DNA of 30,648 nt from JAAZPT01 sp964544955 (GTDB lineage Bacteria; Bacillota; Clostridia; Christensenellales; Aristaeellaceae), in the NCBI GenBank assembly GCA_964544955.1, contig CAZJEB010000016.1, positions 1 through 30,648 of the forward strand, read 5' to 3'. The position numbers and the translations under genes are program-made. The first letter of the stretch is position 1. The number at the start of each line of letters is the position of its first letter. Under the pieces are notes generated by a model, which did not search any database, was not told where the DNA came from, and worked only from the letters and a program-made list of their open reading frames with translations. Below, one piece after another: positions 16,479 through 22,580 of the stretch.

Positions 16479-16509
16479 TATATTAAATTTATATTCCAAA
16501 TTTAATATA
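16479..16509. terminator. AT-only hairpin after the LacI-type gene
   Basis: TATATTAAATTT (16479-16490) pairs with 16498-16509 around a 7-base loop. A 12-bp stem of only A-T pairs makes a weak terminator, yet it is the only candidate after this gene on the plus strand before the GC-richer hairpins. Confidence 0.4.
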
Positions 16510-16540
16510 ATAACTACTAATTAAATTCTTCCCACAAAAA

Positions 16541-16559
16541 AACAAGGCACCGCCTTGTT
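16541..16559 (-). terminator. Terminator of the 47-codon gene
   Basis: AACAAGGC/GCCTTGTT stem around a 3-base loop, with a T-run on the minus strand. The central CAAGGCGGTGCCTTG is identical to that of the terminator at 16785-16803, and both start 15 bases after a stop codon. Confidence 0.85.
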
Positions 16560-16572
16560 GTAATTACCACAT

Positions 16573-16716
16573 TCAGCCATAGTTAAAGCAAAAACCCTTT
16601 TCCTCGTCATCATCTTTGCCTGTGGCCTTATCATTATTTAAGGTATCTTCAGTATCTTCGCTAATTAAATCTTCTATTACATCGCCGTATAAAACTTTTT
16701 TAAGCCAATTATCCAT
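16573..16716 (-). CDS. 47-residue acidic small protein, C-terminal CFNYG
   Basis: A short reading frame with very good expression signals: ribosome binding site AGGAGGTG 5 bases before ATG (16716), own promoter and own terminator. The sequence begins MDNWLKKVLYGDVIEDL and continues with a strongly acidic stretch (many Asp/Glu, residues 15-40). It ends EKGFCFNYG, with the single Cys five residues from the end. There is no membrane segment. The neighbouring 93-residue protein ends ENGESCNSYG, and the two genes share 5' and 3' flanks, so they look like paralogous cassettes with different central parts. No known family recognised. Function unknown; a stress-induced or processed peptide is possible. 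Confidence 0.7.
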   Translation of the reverse strand: MDNWLKKVLYGDVIEDLISEDTEDTLNNDKATGKDDDEEKGFCFNYG

Positions 16717-16741
16717 AAATCACCTCCTGTTAGTTTTGTAT

Positions 16742-16767
16742 ATACCCCTTTATTTTGGGTTTAAAAC
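16742..16767 (-). promoter_or_regulatory. SigB-like promoter of the 47-codon gene
   Basis: Minus-strand GTTTTA (16762-16767), 14 bases, GGGTAT (16742-16747). This matches the GTTTAA/GGGTAT pattern known for general-stress sigma factor B promoters. The same layout and spacing occur at 17123-17148. Confidence 0.55.
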
Positions 16768-16784
16768 AGGCTTATAAAATAAAA

Positions 16785-16803
16785 AGCAAGGCACCGCCTT
16801 GCT
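16785..16803 (-). terminator. Terminator of the 93-codon gene
   Basis: AGCAAGGC/GCCTTGCT stem with a 3-base loop followed by TTTTATTTT on the minus strand, 13 bases after the stop codon. It resembles the terminator at 16541-16559. Confidence 0.85.
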
Positions 16804-16816
16804 ATTAAAACCACCC

Positions 16817-17098
16817 TCAGCCGTAGGAGTTACAGCTTTCACCGTTTTCCCCTTCTGTGGTAAGTTTATTTCTTTTATTAAGTATGTTTGTTAGGAATAG
16901 GGCAAACAATATGCCTACTGTAGCACTTTGTGAAAGGTATCCAAACACCACAGCAAAGGCAACAAACTTTAGTATATCTAAAACTAATTTTAAAACCTTT
17001 TGGCCCGTGCTTAGCTCCTCTTTTGGAATAGCATTTTCTATTTTAGTGCTTTCTACTGCATTATCTACTGTATTTTCAAAAATCTTGTTTTCATCCAT
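16817..17098 (-). CDS. 93-residue small membrane protein, C-terminal CNSYG
   Basis: A hydrophilic N-terminal third (residues 1-33) is followed by two predicted membrane segments, about 36-55 (VLKLVLDILKFVAFAVVFGY) and 59-73 (ATVGILFALFLTNIL). A basic loop NKRNK comes next, then a short tail ending ENGESCNSYG. With the positive residues after the second helix the hairpin probably has both ends inside. Strong ribosome binding site GGAGGTGG precedes the ATG, with its own SigB-like promoter and its own terminator. The C-terminal C-x2-YG resembles that of the 47-residue neighbour. I do not recognise the family. Possible roles include a stress-induced membrane peptide; this is inference only. Confidence 0.75.
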   Translation of the reverse strand: MDENKIFENTVDNAVESTKIENAIPKEELSTGQKVLKLVLDILKFVAFAVVFGYLSQSATVGILFALFLTNILNKRNKLTTEGENGESCNSYG

Positions 17099-17122
17099 AA
17101 ACCCACCTCCGTATAAGTAAAT

Positions 17123-17148
17123 ATACCCATGTGTTGTTTATTTAAAAC
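17123..17148 (-). promoter_or_regulatory. SigB-like promoter of the 93-codon gene
   Basis: Minus-strand GTTTTA (17143-17148), 14 bases, GGGTAT (17123-17128), located just after the GrpB-family stop codon. It is identical in both boxes and in spacing to the promoter at 16742-16767. Confidence 0.55.
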
Positions 17149-17158
17149 AATTGAATTT

Positions 17159-17722
17159 TTATTGGTATTTGTTTTTATAATCTGCCTTTGCTTTGCTTGT
17201 GTAAAGCTTAATAAATTCAGTTTTTGCCTCAGTATAGGCGTCCCTGTTGTTTGGGTATTGCTTCCATAGTTTAAGCTTAAGGGTTTCATATTCCTTTGCC
17301 ACAGGGGGATTATCTGCCAAATAATCCCTAAAATAAAGTTCATCATTATCGCCAAAAAAGCGTATATGTATATGGAAAACTCTAGGGGCAAAGCCTTGGG
17401 GAGTGTATCCTTTATTAAGGGAAAGGCGTGTTTCACTTTGGCTCATGGCGTTATAGCCCTTGTTTGTAAATAGACCTTTAACCTCATCTAAATTTGTGGC
17501 TTTAGGTAGTTCTACAAGTATATCAACGATATTTTTAGCCCATATGGTGTTAATGTATGTGCTACCTATATGGCTTATACGCCTTTGGGGGTAATCCTTT
17601 AATATATGGCCTATAATGGCGCTTTCATCATAATACCAATTATGCCAATCATTATTATGCTCAACTAAAAATATAGGGAATAATTGCCAAAGTTCCTCAA
17701 GGCTCATATCTTTTAAGCCCAT
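17159..17722 (-). CDS. GrpB-family (nucleotidyltransferase-fold) protein
   Basis: A 187-residue member of the GrpB family. The hallmark is RISHIGSTYINTIWAKNIVDILVEL (about residues 48-72). It corresponds to the conserved HIGSTsipgl-aKp.IDi element with the polymerase-beta-like acidic motif. A second family block is HIHIRFFGDNDELYFRDYL (about 116-134). Members are single-domain proteins of about 170-190 residues with the nucleotidyltransferase fold; their substrates are poorly known. Start ATG at 17722 has GGGGGTGG 5 bases upstream; a second ATG five codons on is possible. It is preceded by TATAAT near the terminator of the upstream regulator, so it is probably monocistronic. Confidence 0.85.
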   Translation of the reverse strand: MGLKDMSLEELWQLFPIFLVEHNNDWHNWYYDESAIIGHILKDYPQRRISHIGSTYINTIWAKNIVDILVELPKATNLDEVKGLFTNKGYNAMSQSETRLSLNKGYTPQGFAPRVFHIHIRFFGDNDELYFRDYLADNPPVAKEYETLKLKLWKQYPNNRDAYTEAKTEFIKLYTSKAKADYKNKYQ

Positions 17723-17768
17723 ATTGCCACCCCCTTTTGTTATATTATACTATATATTTAGCCAATAA

Positions 17769-17800
17769 AAAAAGGCTGTGTTTTTATTCACAGCCTTTTT
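17769..17800 (-). terminator. Terminator of the XRE membrane regulator gene
   Basis: AAAAAGGCTGTG (17769-17780) pairs with CACAGCCTTTTT (17789-17800) around an 8-base loop. A T-run follows on the minus strand. It lies 3 bases beyond the stop codon of the regulator gene. Confidence 0.9.
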
Positions 17801-17803
17801 GAT

Positions 17804-18784
17804 TTACCTTTTACTATTTAATATTTGAACAATGCCTATAATTACAACAAATAATATACCAGCAATGGGCCAAACTATCCATGTAAAGCCCCAATTGTTT
17901 GTTATAAAGCTCCATCCAAGGTAAACAACTGTGGCTAAAGGCCAAAAAATGGATGCTACTTTTCCGTTTAACTTTTCCTGTTCTAAGCCTTTTTGAGAGT
18001 ACTCTTCCTCGTTTAGCAACTGCTTAAATACATCCCACACAACAGCACTGCTTATTATAAAGTACACCCCAATGGCTACCATGCAAAGTAGTAATGATAC
18101 GGATGCTATAACGAAAATTTCACCAGAGTTTTCAAAAAAGGAGCTTACTATTACAGGTACAGCGCTTAATATGCAAAGTATTATACCAGCAACAAGTTTT
18201 GTGTTAAATGTGGGCTTATAATTTTCCCTCTCCTTTTTAACCATGCCTTCAACGCCATAATCAAGCAGCGTGTATTCCTTTTCTATATACTCATACTTAT
18301 CCATATCTAATGATGATTTTATAAAAATTCCTACGGCAATGGCTACTATTACTAGTAAAAATACCAAACATATGGCGTTGGCTGCAGCAGCACTTATGGG
18401 TAAAAGGTTTTTTTCAGCTAGGGTGGGGAATAGTACTAATGGTGCAGCGGATAATATGCAAAGAAAAACTCCAAAACCAATTTTTTTAGCATAATCTTTT
18501 GTATCCTTAATATAAGCGTTTGCGGTTTCCATGCTTACTGTTTTAAAGGCTTCTTCCTCGGGGATTGTGCTGCCCTCTACAGTTTCAATTTCATCATTAA
18601 GCAAGTAATCGGTGCTTACGCCAAAAACTTTGCTAAGGGCAATAATCTTGTTAAGGTCGGGTGTGGATAGGGCGCCTTCCCATTTAGATATGCTTTGGCG
18701 GCTTACGTTTAACTTCTCTGCCAAATCCTCTTGGGTGTAACCGAATTTTTTTCTTAGTTCAATAATTTTATCTGCCAATATCAT
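17804..18784 (-). CDS. XRE-family regulator with six-helix membrane domain
   Basis: 326 residues. The N-terminal helix-turn-helix (residues 3-61) has the motif YTQEDLAEKLNVSRQSISKWE and ends in STDYLLND, typical of XRE regulators. A linker with acidic residues leads to a membrane part with about six helices (near 103-121, 133-155, 196-215, 224-246, 277-293, 300-322). The membrane part contains an internal repeat: LCILSAAPLV (108-117) and LCILSAVPVI (203-212) start two similar units, each ending in a charged EKEY/EEEY-like loop. The start is ATG 18784 with AGGAGG 7 bases upstream; a longer frame reaching 18841 has no good site. It is a membrane-tethered transcription factor, probably sensing an envelope signal or acting on its own promoter. 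Targets unknown. Confidence 0.85.
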   Translation of the reverse strand: MILADKIIELRKKFGYTQEDLAEKLNVSRQSISKWEGALSTPDLNKIIALSKVFGVSTDYLLNDEIETVEGSTIPEEEAFKTVSMETANAYIKDTKDYAKKIGFGVFLCILSAAPLVLFPTLAEKNLLPISAAAANAICLVFLLVIVAIAVGIFIKSSLDMDKYEYIEKEYTLLDYGVEGMVKKERENYKPTFNTKLVAGIILCILSAVPVIVSSFFENSGEIFVIASVSLLLCMVAIGVYFIISSAVVWDVFKQLLNEEEYSQKGLEQEKLNGKVASIFWPLATVVYLGWSFITNNWGFTWIVWPIAGILFVVIIGIVQILNSKR

Positions 18785-18889
18785 GGTGTTTCCTCCTAAA
18801 ATTTTATTGCGAATGTGGTTGTGTTTTCCTCCCCTTCGCAATTATATTTTCCCATTTTTGGCGATTGCACACCATAAATTAGGCTTTAA

Positions 18890-18914
18890 ATTTGCGCAAC
18901 TATTGGTTGCAAAT
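18890..18914. promoter_or_regulatory. Imperfect inverted repeat upstream of the XRE regulator
   Basis: ATTTGCGCAAC (18890-18900) and GTTGCAAAT (18906-18914) form an imperfect palindrome about 105 bases upstream of the regulator start. It may be a binding site for autoregulation. The 18785-19049 gap otherwise shows no gene. Confidence 0.3.
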
Positions 18915-19032
18915 GGCTAAAATTAAGGGTAGTTGCCTTGTCAATTGTGCTAATTAACATGTTGCATATAAAATATATGCTTTTATATTATAACTTAATT
19001 TTAAATATATTGCGTTAAATATTGGTAAATAA

Positions 19033-19052
19033 AAAGGGGGATAATCCCCTTA
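19033..19052 (-). terminator. Terminator of the ATP-grasp/RraA-like operon
   Basis: On the minus strand AAGGGG-ATTAT-CCCC followed by CTTTTTATTT. The first stem bases overlap the stop codon of the RraA-like gene (19050-19052). Confidence 0.75.
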
Positions 19053-19694
19053 TAGATTTTTATATTTTTTTAGGCATACAATATCGTAGGTATCCCATTT
19101 TTTTCTATCGAGCATATCAAACCAAATATCTTCCTGCTCCTCAATATCGTGAAGCTTTTGAAGAAATTCTGGTGTAACCTTATCTGGAGGGATAATTACA
19201 ACACCACTATCATCACAAACAGCTATTGCTCCATCATATTTAGCCTTTCTATCGGCCAAAATTTCTGCATCAAGGGGCTGCTCATTCTTTGTGTTAAATG
19301 TGCCAATGGGGGTAAAGCCCTTGCACCATACGGGGTAGTTGTTTTTTATAAGGTCGTTGCCGTCCCTAAGCTTTTGGCTTGATACTATTGCAGCAGCCCT
19401 GCGGTAAAGCACAATAAACTTGCTTACAAGCTCACCTATGGATGCTCTATCCCCACAGTCAAAAAGTTCTATAAGCACAACCTCATCCCTTTGAACGTCA
19501 CGGGCTTGCTCGTGTATGCTCCAGTTACTGTTGTTGTAACCATATATCCAACGCACAGGACCCACTTTAAACATACCCCTGTTTACTGCGTTAGCGTTTT
19601 CAAGCACACCGCTTTTGCCTAAACAGTCTGCCACCTCTGTGGAAGAAACTCTATTTTCAATAATATAGTCAATAATATCTTGCATAATAGCCAT
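19050..19694 (-). CDS. RraA-like family protein
   Basis: A 214-residue protein of the RraA-like/Methyltransf_6 family (the fold shared by RNase E inhibitor RraA and HMG/CHA aldolases). Visible family blocks are ARDVQRDEVVLIELFDCGDRAS (about residues 63-84), ASIGELVSKFIVLYRRAAAIV and KLRDGNDLIKNNYPVWCKG (about 107-125). The last contains the RD pair that binds metal and substrate in the aldolases. GVVIIPPDKV follows near residue 165. The name does not prove RNase E regulation; an aldolase/decarboxylase on a keto acid is as likely. The gene follows the ATP-grasp gene by 3 bases, with GGAGG inside that gene's end, so the two are made together. An alternative start lies three codons downstream. 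Confidence 0.75.
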   Translation of the reverse strand: MAIMQDIIDYIIENRVSSTEVADCLGKSGVLENANAVNRGMFKVGPVRWIYGYNNSNWSIHEQARDVQRDEVVLIELFDCGDRASIGELVSKFIVLYRRAAAIVSSQKLRDGNDLIKNNYPVWCKGFTPIGTFNTKNEQPLDAEILADRKAKYDGAIAVCDDSGVVIIPPDKVTPEFLQKLHDIEEQEDIWFDMLDRKKWDTYDIVCLKKYKNL

Positions 19695-19697
19695 ATA

Positions 19698-20918
19698 TTA
19701 GCCCTCCAACTCTATTTTTAATGTGTTTACCACATTGTTATCTATATTTTTAATTTGTAGTAGGGAATCGGCGAAGGATACATAAAAGCCCATGCGCTTG
19801 CTATCATCTGTTACAGGCCCCATATGCTCCCCAACTTTGCAATGCACTTGTATTTCAAGTATGCCCGATGAGGCCATAATTTCATCTACGCCCTCAATTT
19901 TGCTTATTATACCGTTTTTGCCCTGCCTATAATCCCTATCGTTTAAAAATTTAAGTAAAACATATTTATATGTGGGGTGGTTTCTATACTGTTCTATATT
20001 GCCAACACTTTGGCCTAAGGCTTGCTTTAAGTATATTTCGTAGTTATCAACACCACTTATTAAGGGCACTATGTGGGATGCTATCATGTTGCCGCCACCA
20101 CGGTTGCTCATTTCAACCAAGTAGTATTTACCGTTCATAAACTTATATTCGTTGTGGGTAAGGCCCATATGTGCCCCAGTGCTATCCATAAGCAAGTTGT
20201 TTTGTTTACGCAATAGGTCATAGTCAAAATCATCATCATAGTTGGAAAACAATATTTCCGATGCTATGTTTTGGTTAAAATCAAAGTGTTTTTTACGGGA
20301 TATTGCAAGGGTATGGTGTTTGCCCTCTATAAATATACCGTCTACGGTAAACTCTGTTCCCTCTATATAATCCTCAACAATAACGGTCATATCCCCATGG
20401 CTTTGCTCTTGGCTTAGGGGGAAGTATTGAATAACATCCTCAGGGCTTTGGGCAATGTATACACCACGGCTAGATTGGGAATCTTGGGGCTTTAGTATAA
20501 TTTTAGCCTTGCCTTTGTTATAAAAAGCGAAGGCATCATCTACGCTATGGCAGGGGGCAAATTGGGGTGATGGAAAGTTGATTTTTTGGCAATGCTTGCG
20601 CATTTCAACCTTATTGCTAAATAGCTTTGCTAAGGCCACGCCATTTGTGGGTAAGTTAAGTTGTTCCGCAATATAGGCTATTGTGCGTGTTGCAATATCC
20701 GATTGATCGCTAACTATGGCGGATATCCTGTACTTTTTGGCAATTTCCAAGTTGCGTTCCTTATCCAAAACATCGGCAACCTCGCTATAATCTGCATATT
20801 CAAAGGCGGGGGAGTCGGGGTATAGGTTACTGCACACAAGGCGGTAGCCTAAACTTTTTATTTTTTTTGCCAAGGGCACCTGCCATTTGCCGCCGGCAAC
20901 TAACATTACAGTTTTCAT
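19698..20918 (-). CDS. ATP-grasp carboxylate ligase
   Basis: A 406-residue ATP-grasp enzyme. The N-terminal pre-ATP-grasp domain has MLVAGGKWQVPLAKKIKSLG (about residues 5-24) and IVSDQSD. The ATP-binding part has KIILKPQDSQSSRGV (about 139-153), VEDYIEGTEFTVDGIF (about 186-201) and the metal-binding end YYLVEMSNRGGGNM (about 271-284). Such proteins join a carboxylate to an amine or other nucleophile through an acyl phosphate (PurK/PurT, BacD-type amino-acid ligases). The substrate cannot be read from the sequence. Start ATG has AGGAGG 11-12 bases upstream and the promoter TTGACA-N17-TACCAT. It is first gene of a two-gene operon with the RraA-like protein. Confidence 0.85.
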   Translation of the reverse strand: MKTVMLVAGGKWQVPLAKKIKSLGYRLVCSNLYPDSPAFEYADYSEVADVLDKERNLEIAKKYRISAIVSDQSDIATRTIAYIAEQLNLPTNGVALAKLFSNKVEMRKHCQKINFPSPQFAPCHSVDDAFAFYNKGKAKIILKPQDSQSSRGVYIAQSPEDVIQYFPLSQEQSHGDMTVIVEDYIEGTEFTVDGIFIEGKHHTLAISRKKHFDFNQNIASEILFSNYDDDFDYDLLRKQNNLLMDSTGAHMGLTHNEYKFMNGKYYLVEMSNRGGGNMIASHIVPLISGVDNYEIYLKQALGQSVGNIEQYRNHPTYKYVLLKFLNDRDYRQGKNGIISKIEGVDEIMASSGILEIQVHCKVGEHMGPVTDDSKRMGFYVSFADSLLQIKNIDNNVVNTLKIELEG

Positions 20919-20950
20919 AGGCTTGTAGCCTCCTTAATTTATATAAAACA

Positions 20951-20979
20951 ATGGTAGAACAAGGGGGAATATTTGTCAA
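20951..20979 (-). promoter_or_regulatory. Promoter of the ATP-grasp/RraA-like operon
   Basis: Minus-strand TTGACA (20974-20979), 17 bases, TACCAT (20951-20956), about 33 bases before the start codon. Confidence 0.65.
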
Positions 20980-21090
20980 GAGGCTTTGTAGGCTTGATGC
21001 GTGGTATTAAATTGTGTAAGCCCTATATAATAATTAGTATAACAAAAAATCCTTTTAAATGGTATTGTATTTATTAGCGTTTAAATTAAA

Positions 21091-21114
21091 AAAGCTTGGA
21101 TATTTCCAAACTTT
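21091..21114 (-). terminator. Terminator of the SH3-domain protein gene
   Basis: Minus-strand AAAGTTTGGA/TCCAAGCTTT stem with one G-T pair, followed by a T-run, 15 bases after the stop codon. Confidence 0.8.
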
Positions 21115-21128
21115 TAATACACAATTGG

Positions 21129-22238
21129 CTACTTCCAATACAAGCCTTTTCCATTAATAATATAATTGCTTATATCATCAAAATTTACTTGGGCTTCAAA
21201 ATGGTCGTTGCCTGTGGCATGTACTGAGGGTAGGCTGAAAACCACACCATCGTTTTTTAAAAAGTAACTGTATGAAACAAATCGGCTTGAGGCCTTGCTA
21301 TCCTGTGCCTGCAATGCAAGCATATCTGGGAATTCCCTTTGTGTAAAGGATGTTTGTGGACTCCCTGGGTAAAAGGCCTTTTTAAAGAATACACTTTCAA
21401 AATTGCTATTTATATTGAATATTTCATTTGCAGGTATGTTTTGCAAAGTTTTAAGGTCTATGTTAAGGGTGCTAAGGTCTGTGGTAGGAAAGGCCGATGT
21501 TTTATAAGCCCCATTGCCCCAAAAAACTATGCTTACAATTTTGCTGTTCATAAAAGTAACAGCGCTTTTGCTTGTGTATGTTAGCTCATTATAGCCTAGC
21601 TCAAAGGGTTCTTTTATTTTTTGCTCAATTACAGCGTTTAAGCCTTTAAATTTTTCCCCAATAAATTGAGGGTATTCCATGCTTATTGTTTTTGTAGGCT
21701 GATATTTATATATTCTATAAGATGCTATATTCCTTTGTTTTTGGCTGTTTGTTGTGGGTGATAGCTTAACATAGTTGGATTTTATATAGCCCTCTTCACC
21801 GTTAATTACTACCAAATACCATTTTGAGCTTGTTTCGCCGTGTATAAGCACTTCCGTGTTCACGGGCAAGCTAAACAAAACTTTCCCTTTTAAAGATGGA
21901 GTTTTTCTTACATTAACATCCCTACCATTTGCGCTTTTTATTATGCCTGTTGGCTGTTGGGGTGCGGGGCCATCACTAAAGGCAAGGTAATCCCTTTTTA
22001 TATAACCATTTTGGCTACCAATGTGTACCAAAACCCAAGGTTTTGATGTATCGCCTTTGCATACAACATTTGTGCCTGTAAAGTAAAGCCCCAAGGATTT
22101 TGACTTTGAAGAGGGCTCTACCCTCAAATGAACCTTGTTTGATGTAATGCCATTTATTTTTGCATAAACCTCTTGAGCCTGGGCGGGTACTAAAAATATA
22201 GCTATTAGGCACAATATTGCAATAATTTTTTTAAACAT
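21129..22238 (-). CDS. Secreted protein with two bacterial SH3 domains
   Basis: 369 residues. Signal peptide at 1-21 (MFKKIIAILCLIAIFLVPAQ, AQA cleavage). A first bacterial SH3 domain at about 28-85 has NKVHLRVEPSSKSKSLG and NGYIKRDYL. A second at about 98-160 has GRDVNVRKTPSLKGKVL and EGYIKSNYV. The C-terminal region (about 175-369) resembles the DUF4163/DUF3298 module: SMEYPQFIG, a strand-helix part with FWGNGAYKTSAFPTTDL, and FSLPSVHATGNDHFEAQV. The SH3 repeats probably bind peptidoglycan, so the protein works outside the membrane. Ribosome binding site CAGGAGAA. It is divergent from the aro operon and has no evident functional link to it. Confidence 0.85.
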   Translation of the reverse strand: MFKKIIAILCLIAIFLVPAQAQEVYAKINGITSNKVHLRVEPSSKSKSLGLYFTGTNVVCKGDTSKPWVLVHIGSQNGYIKRDYLAFSDGPAPQQPTGIIKSANGRDVNVRKTPSLKGKVLFSLPVNTEVLIHGETSSKWYLVVINGEEGYIKSNYVKLSPTTNSQKQRNIASYRIYKYQPTKTISMEYPQFIGEKFKGLNAVIEQKIKEPFELGYNELTYTSKSAVTFMNSKIVSIVFWGNGAYKTSAFPTTDLSTLNIDLKTLQNIPANEIFNINSNFESVFFKKAFYPGSPQTSFTQREFPDMLALQAQDSKASSRFVSYSYFLKNDGVVFSLPSVHATGNDHFEAQVNFDDISNYIINGKGLYWK

Positions 22239-22285
22239 AATAATTCTCCTGTTATTATTTTCTGTTTATACTTATATAACGATTT

Positions 22286-22341
22286 AGGGGTGGGGTTGGT
22301 TCCTGTGGGGAGATTATTTACTATTATACCACCCCACCCCT
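22286..22341. other. G/C-rich inverted repeat between divergent promoters
   Basis: AGGGGTGGGGT (22286-22296) pairs with 22331-22341, extended by three more pairs after a single-base bulge (22297), around a loop of 27 bases. Minus-strand TATAAT (22323-22328, preceded by TGG) lies inside it and is the likely -10 of the SH3-protein gene. Plus-strand runs of G make a quadruplex possible. It lies just before the aro promoter. Confidence 0.55.
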
Positions 22342-22347
22342 TTTATA

Positions 22348-22376
22348 TTGACATTTGGCTAAATATCATTTATTCT
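22348..22376 (+). promoter_or_regulatory. Promoter of the aromatic amino acid operon
   Basis: TTGACA (22348-22353), exactly 17 bases, TATTCT (22371-22376). Transcription would start near 22383, at a 12-bp palindrome GTACATATGTAC (22383-22394), which may be an operator. A leader of about 200 bases precedes aroF. Confidence 0.7.
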
Positions 22377-22417
22377 AAAGCAGTACATATGTACAAATAA
22401 ATTTGTGTGGTATTTAT

Positions 22418-22486
22418 ATGCAAAGTAACGGAAATGTGTTCTATTTTACATACTTTGGCTTTATTTATTATGATAAGGCATTTTAA
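22418..22486 (+). CDS. Phe/Tyr-rich leader peptide of the aro operon
   Basis: A 22-codon reading frame in the aroF leader (ATG 22418, TAA 22484-22486). Five Phe and four Tyr codons make up 9 of 22, clustered as VFYFTYFGFIYY at residues 7-18. There is no Trp codon, in agreement with an operon that makes Phe and Tyr precursors. A modest purine-rich site (GTGTGG) precedes the ATG. The frame lies between a consensus promoter and an intrinsic terminator placed right before aroF. Ribosome stalling on uncharged tRNA-Phe or tRNA-Tyr would leave the strand right after the stop codon free for antitermination. Function inferred from layout, as for pheA/pheST-type leaders in enterobacteria. Confidence 0.8.
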   Translation: MQSNGNVFYFTYFGFIYYDKAF

Positions 22487-22487
22487 A

Positions 22488-22570
22488 GTTTGGTAAATAC
22501 CGTGTTGAGTTGCATAATATGTTAATCAATTCATAACCTTGTTGCCAAACGGCTACAAGGTTGTTTTTTT
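22488..22570 (+). promoter_or_regulatory. Attenuator: antiterminator strand and terminator
   Basis: Terminator: AACCTTGT (22535-22542) pairs with ACAAGGTT (22555-22562), and an inner GCC/GGC pairing (22544-22546 with 22551-22553) closes the AAAC loop. Seven T follow (22564-22570), immediately before the aroF GGAGG (22571-22575). Competing pairing: GTTTGGTAA (22488-22496), one base after the leader stop codon, can pair over nine positions (one G-T) with TTGCCAAAC (22542-22550), which takes apart the inner stem and loop. A ribosome at the stop codon would cover the first strand and allow termination; a stalled one would not. Confidence 0.8.
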
Positions 22571-22580
22571 GGAGGTAAAT

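Noticed and set aside
22388..22399. Three-codon frame ATG TAC AAA TAA in the aro leader
   Set aside because: Too short, with no ribosome binding site. It lies inside the palindrome at the transcription start.
22383..22570. T-box riboswitch before aroF
   Set aside because: The leader has a terminator and a GGTAAATACC stretch but no AGGGTGG-ACCGCG T-box core and no recognisable specifier stem. The aromatic leader frame explains the layout better.
22539..22580. Longer aroF reading frame starting upstream
   Set aside because: It would begin inside the terminator and lacks a ribosome binding site. GGAGG at 22571-22575 points to ATG 22581.
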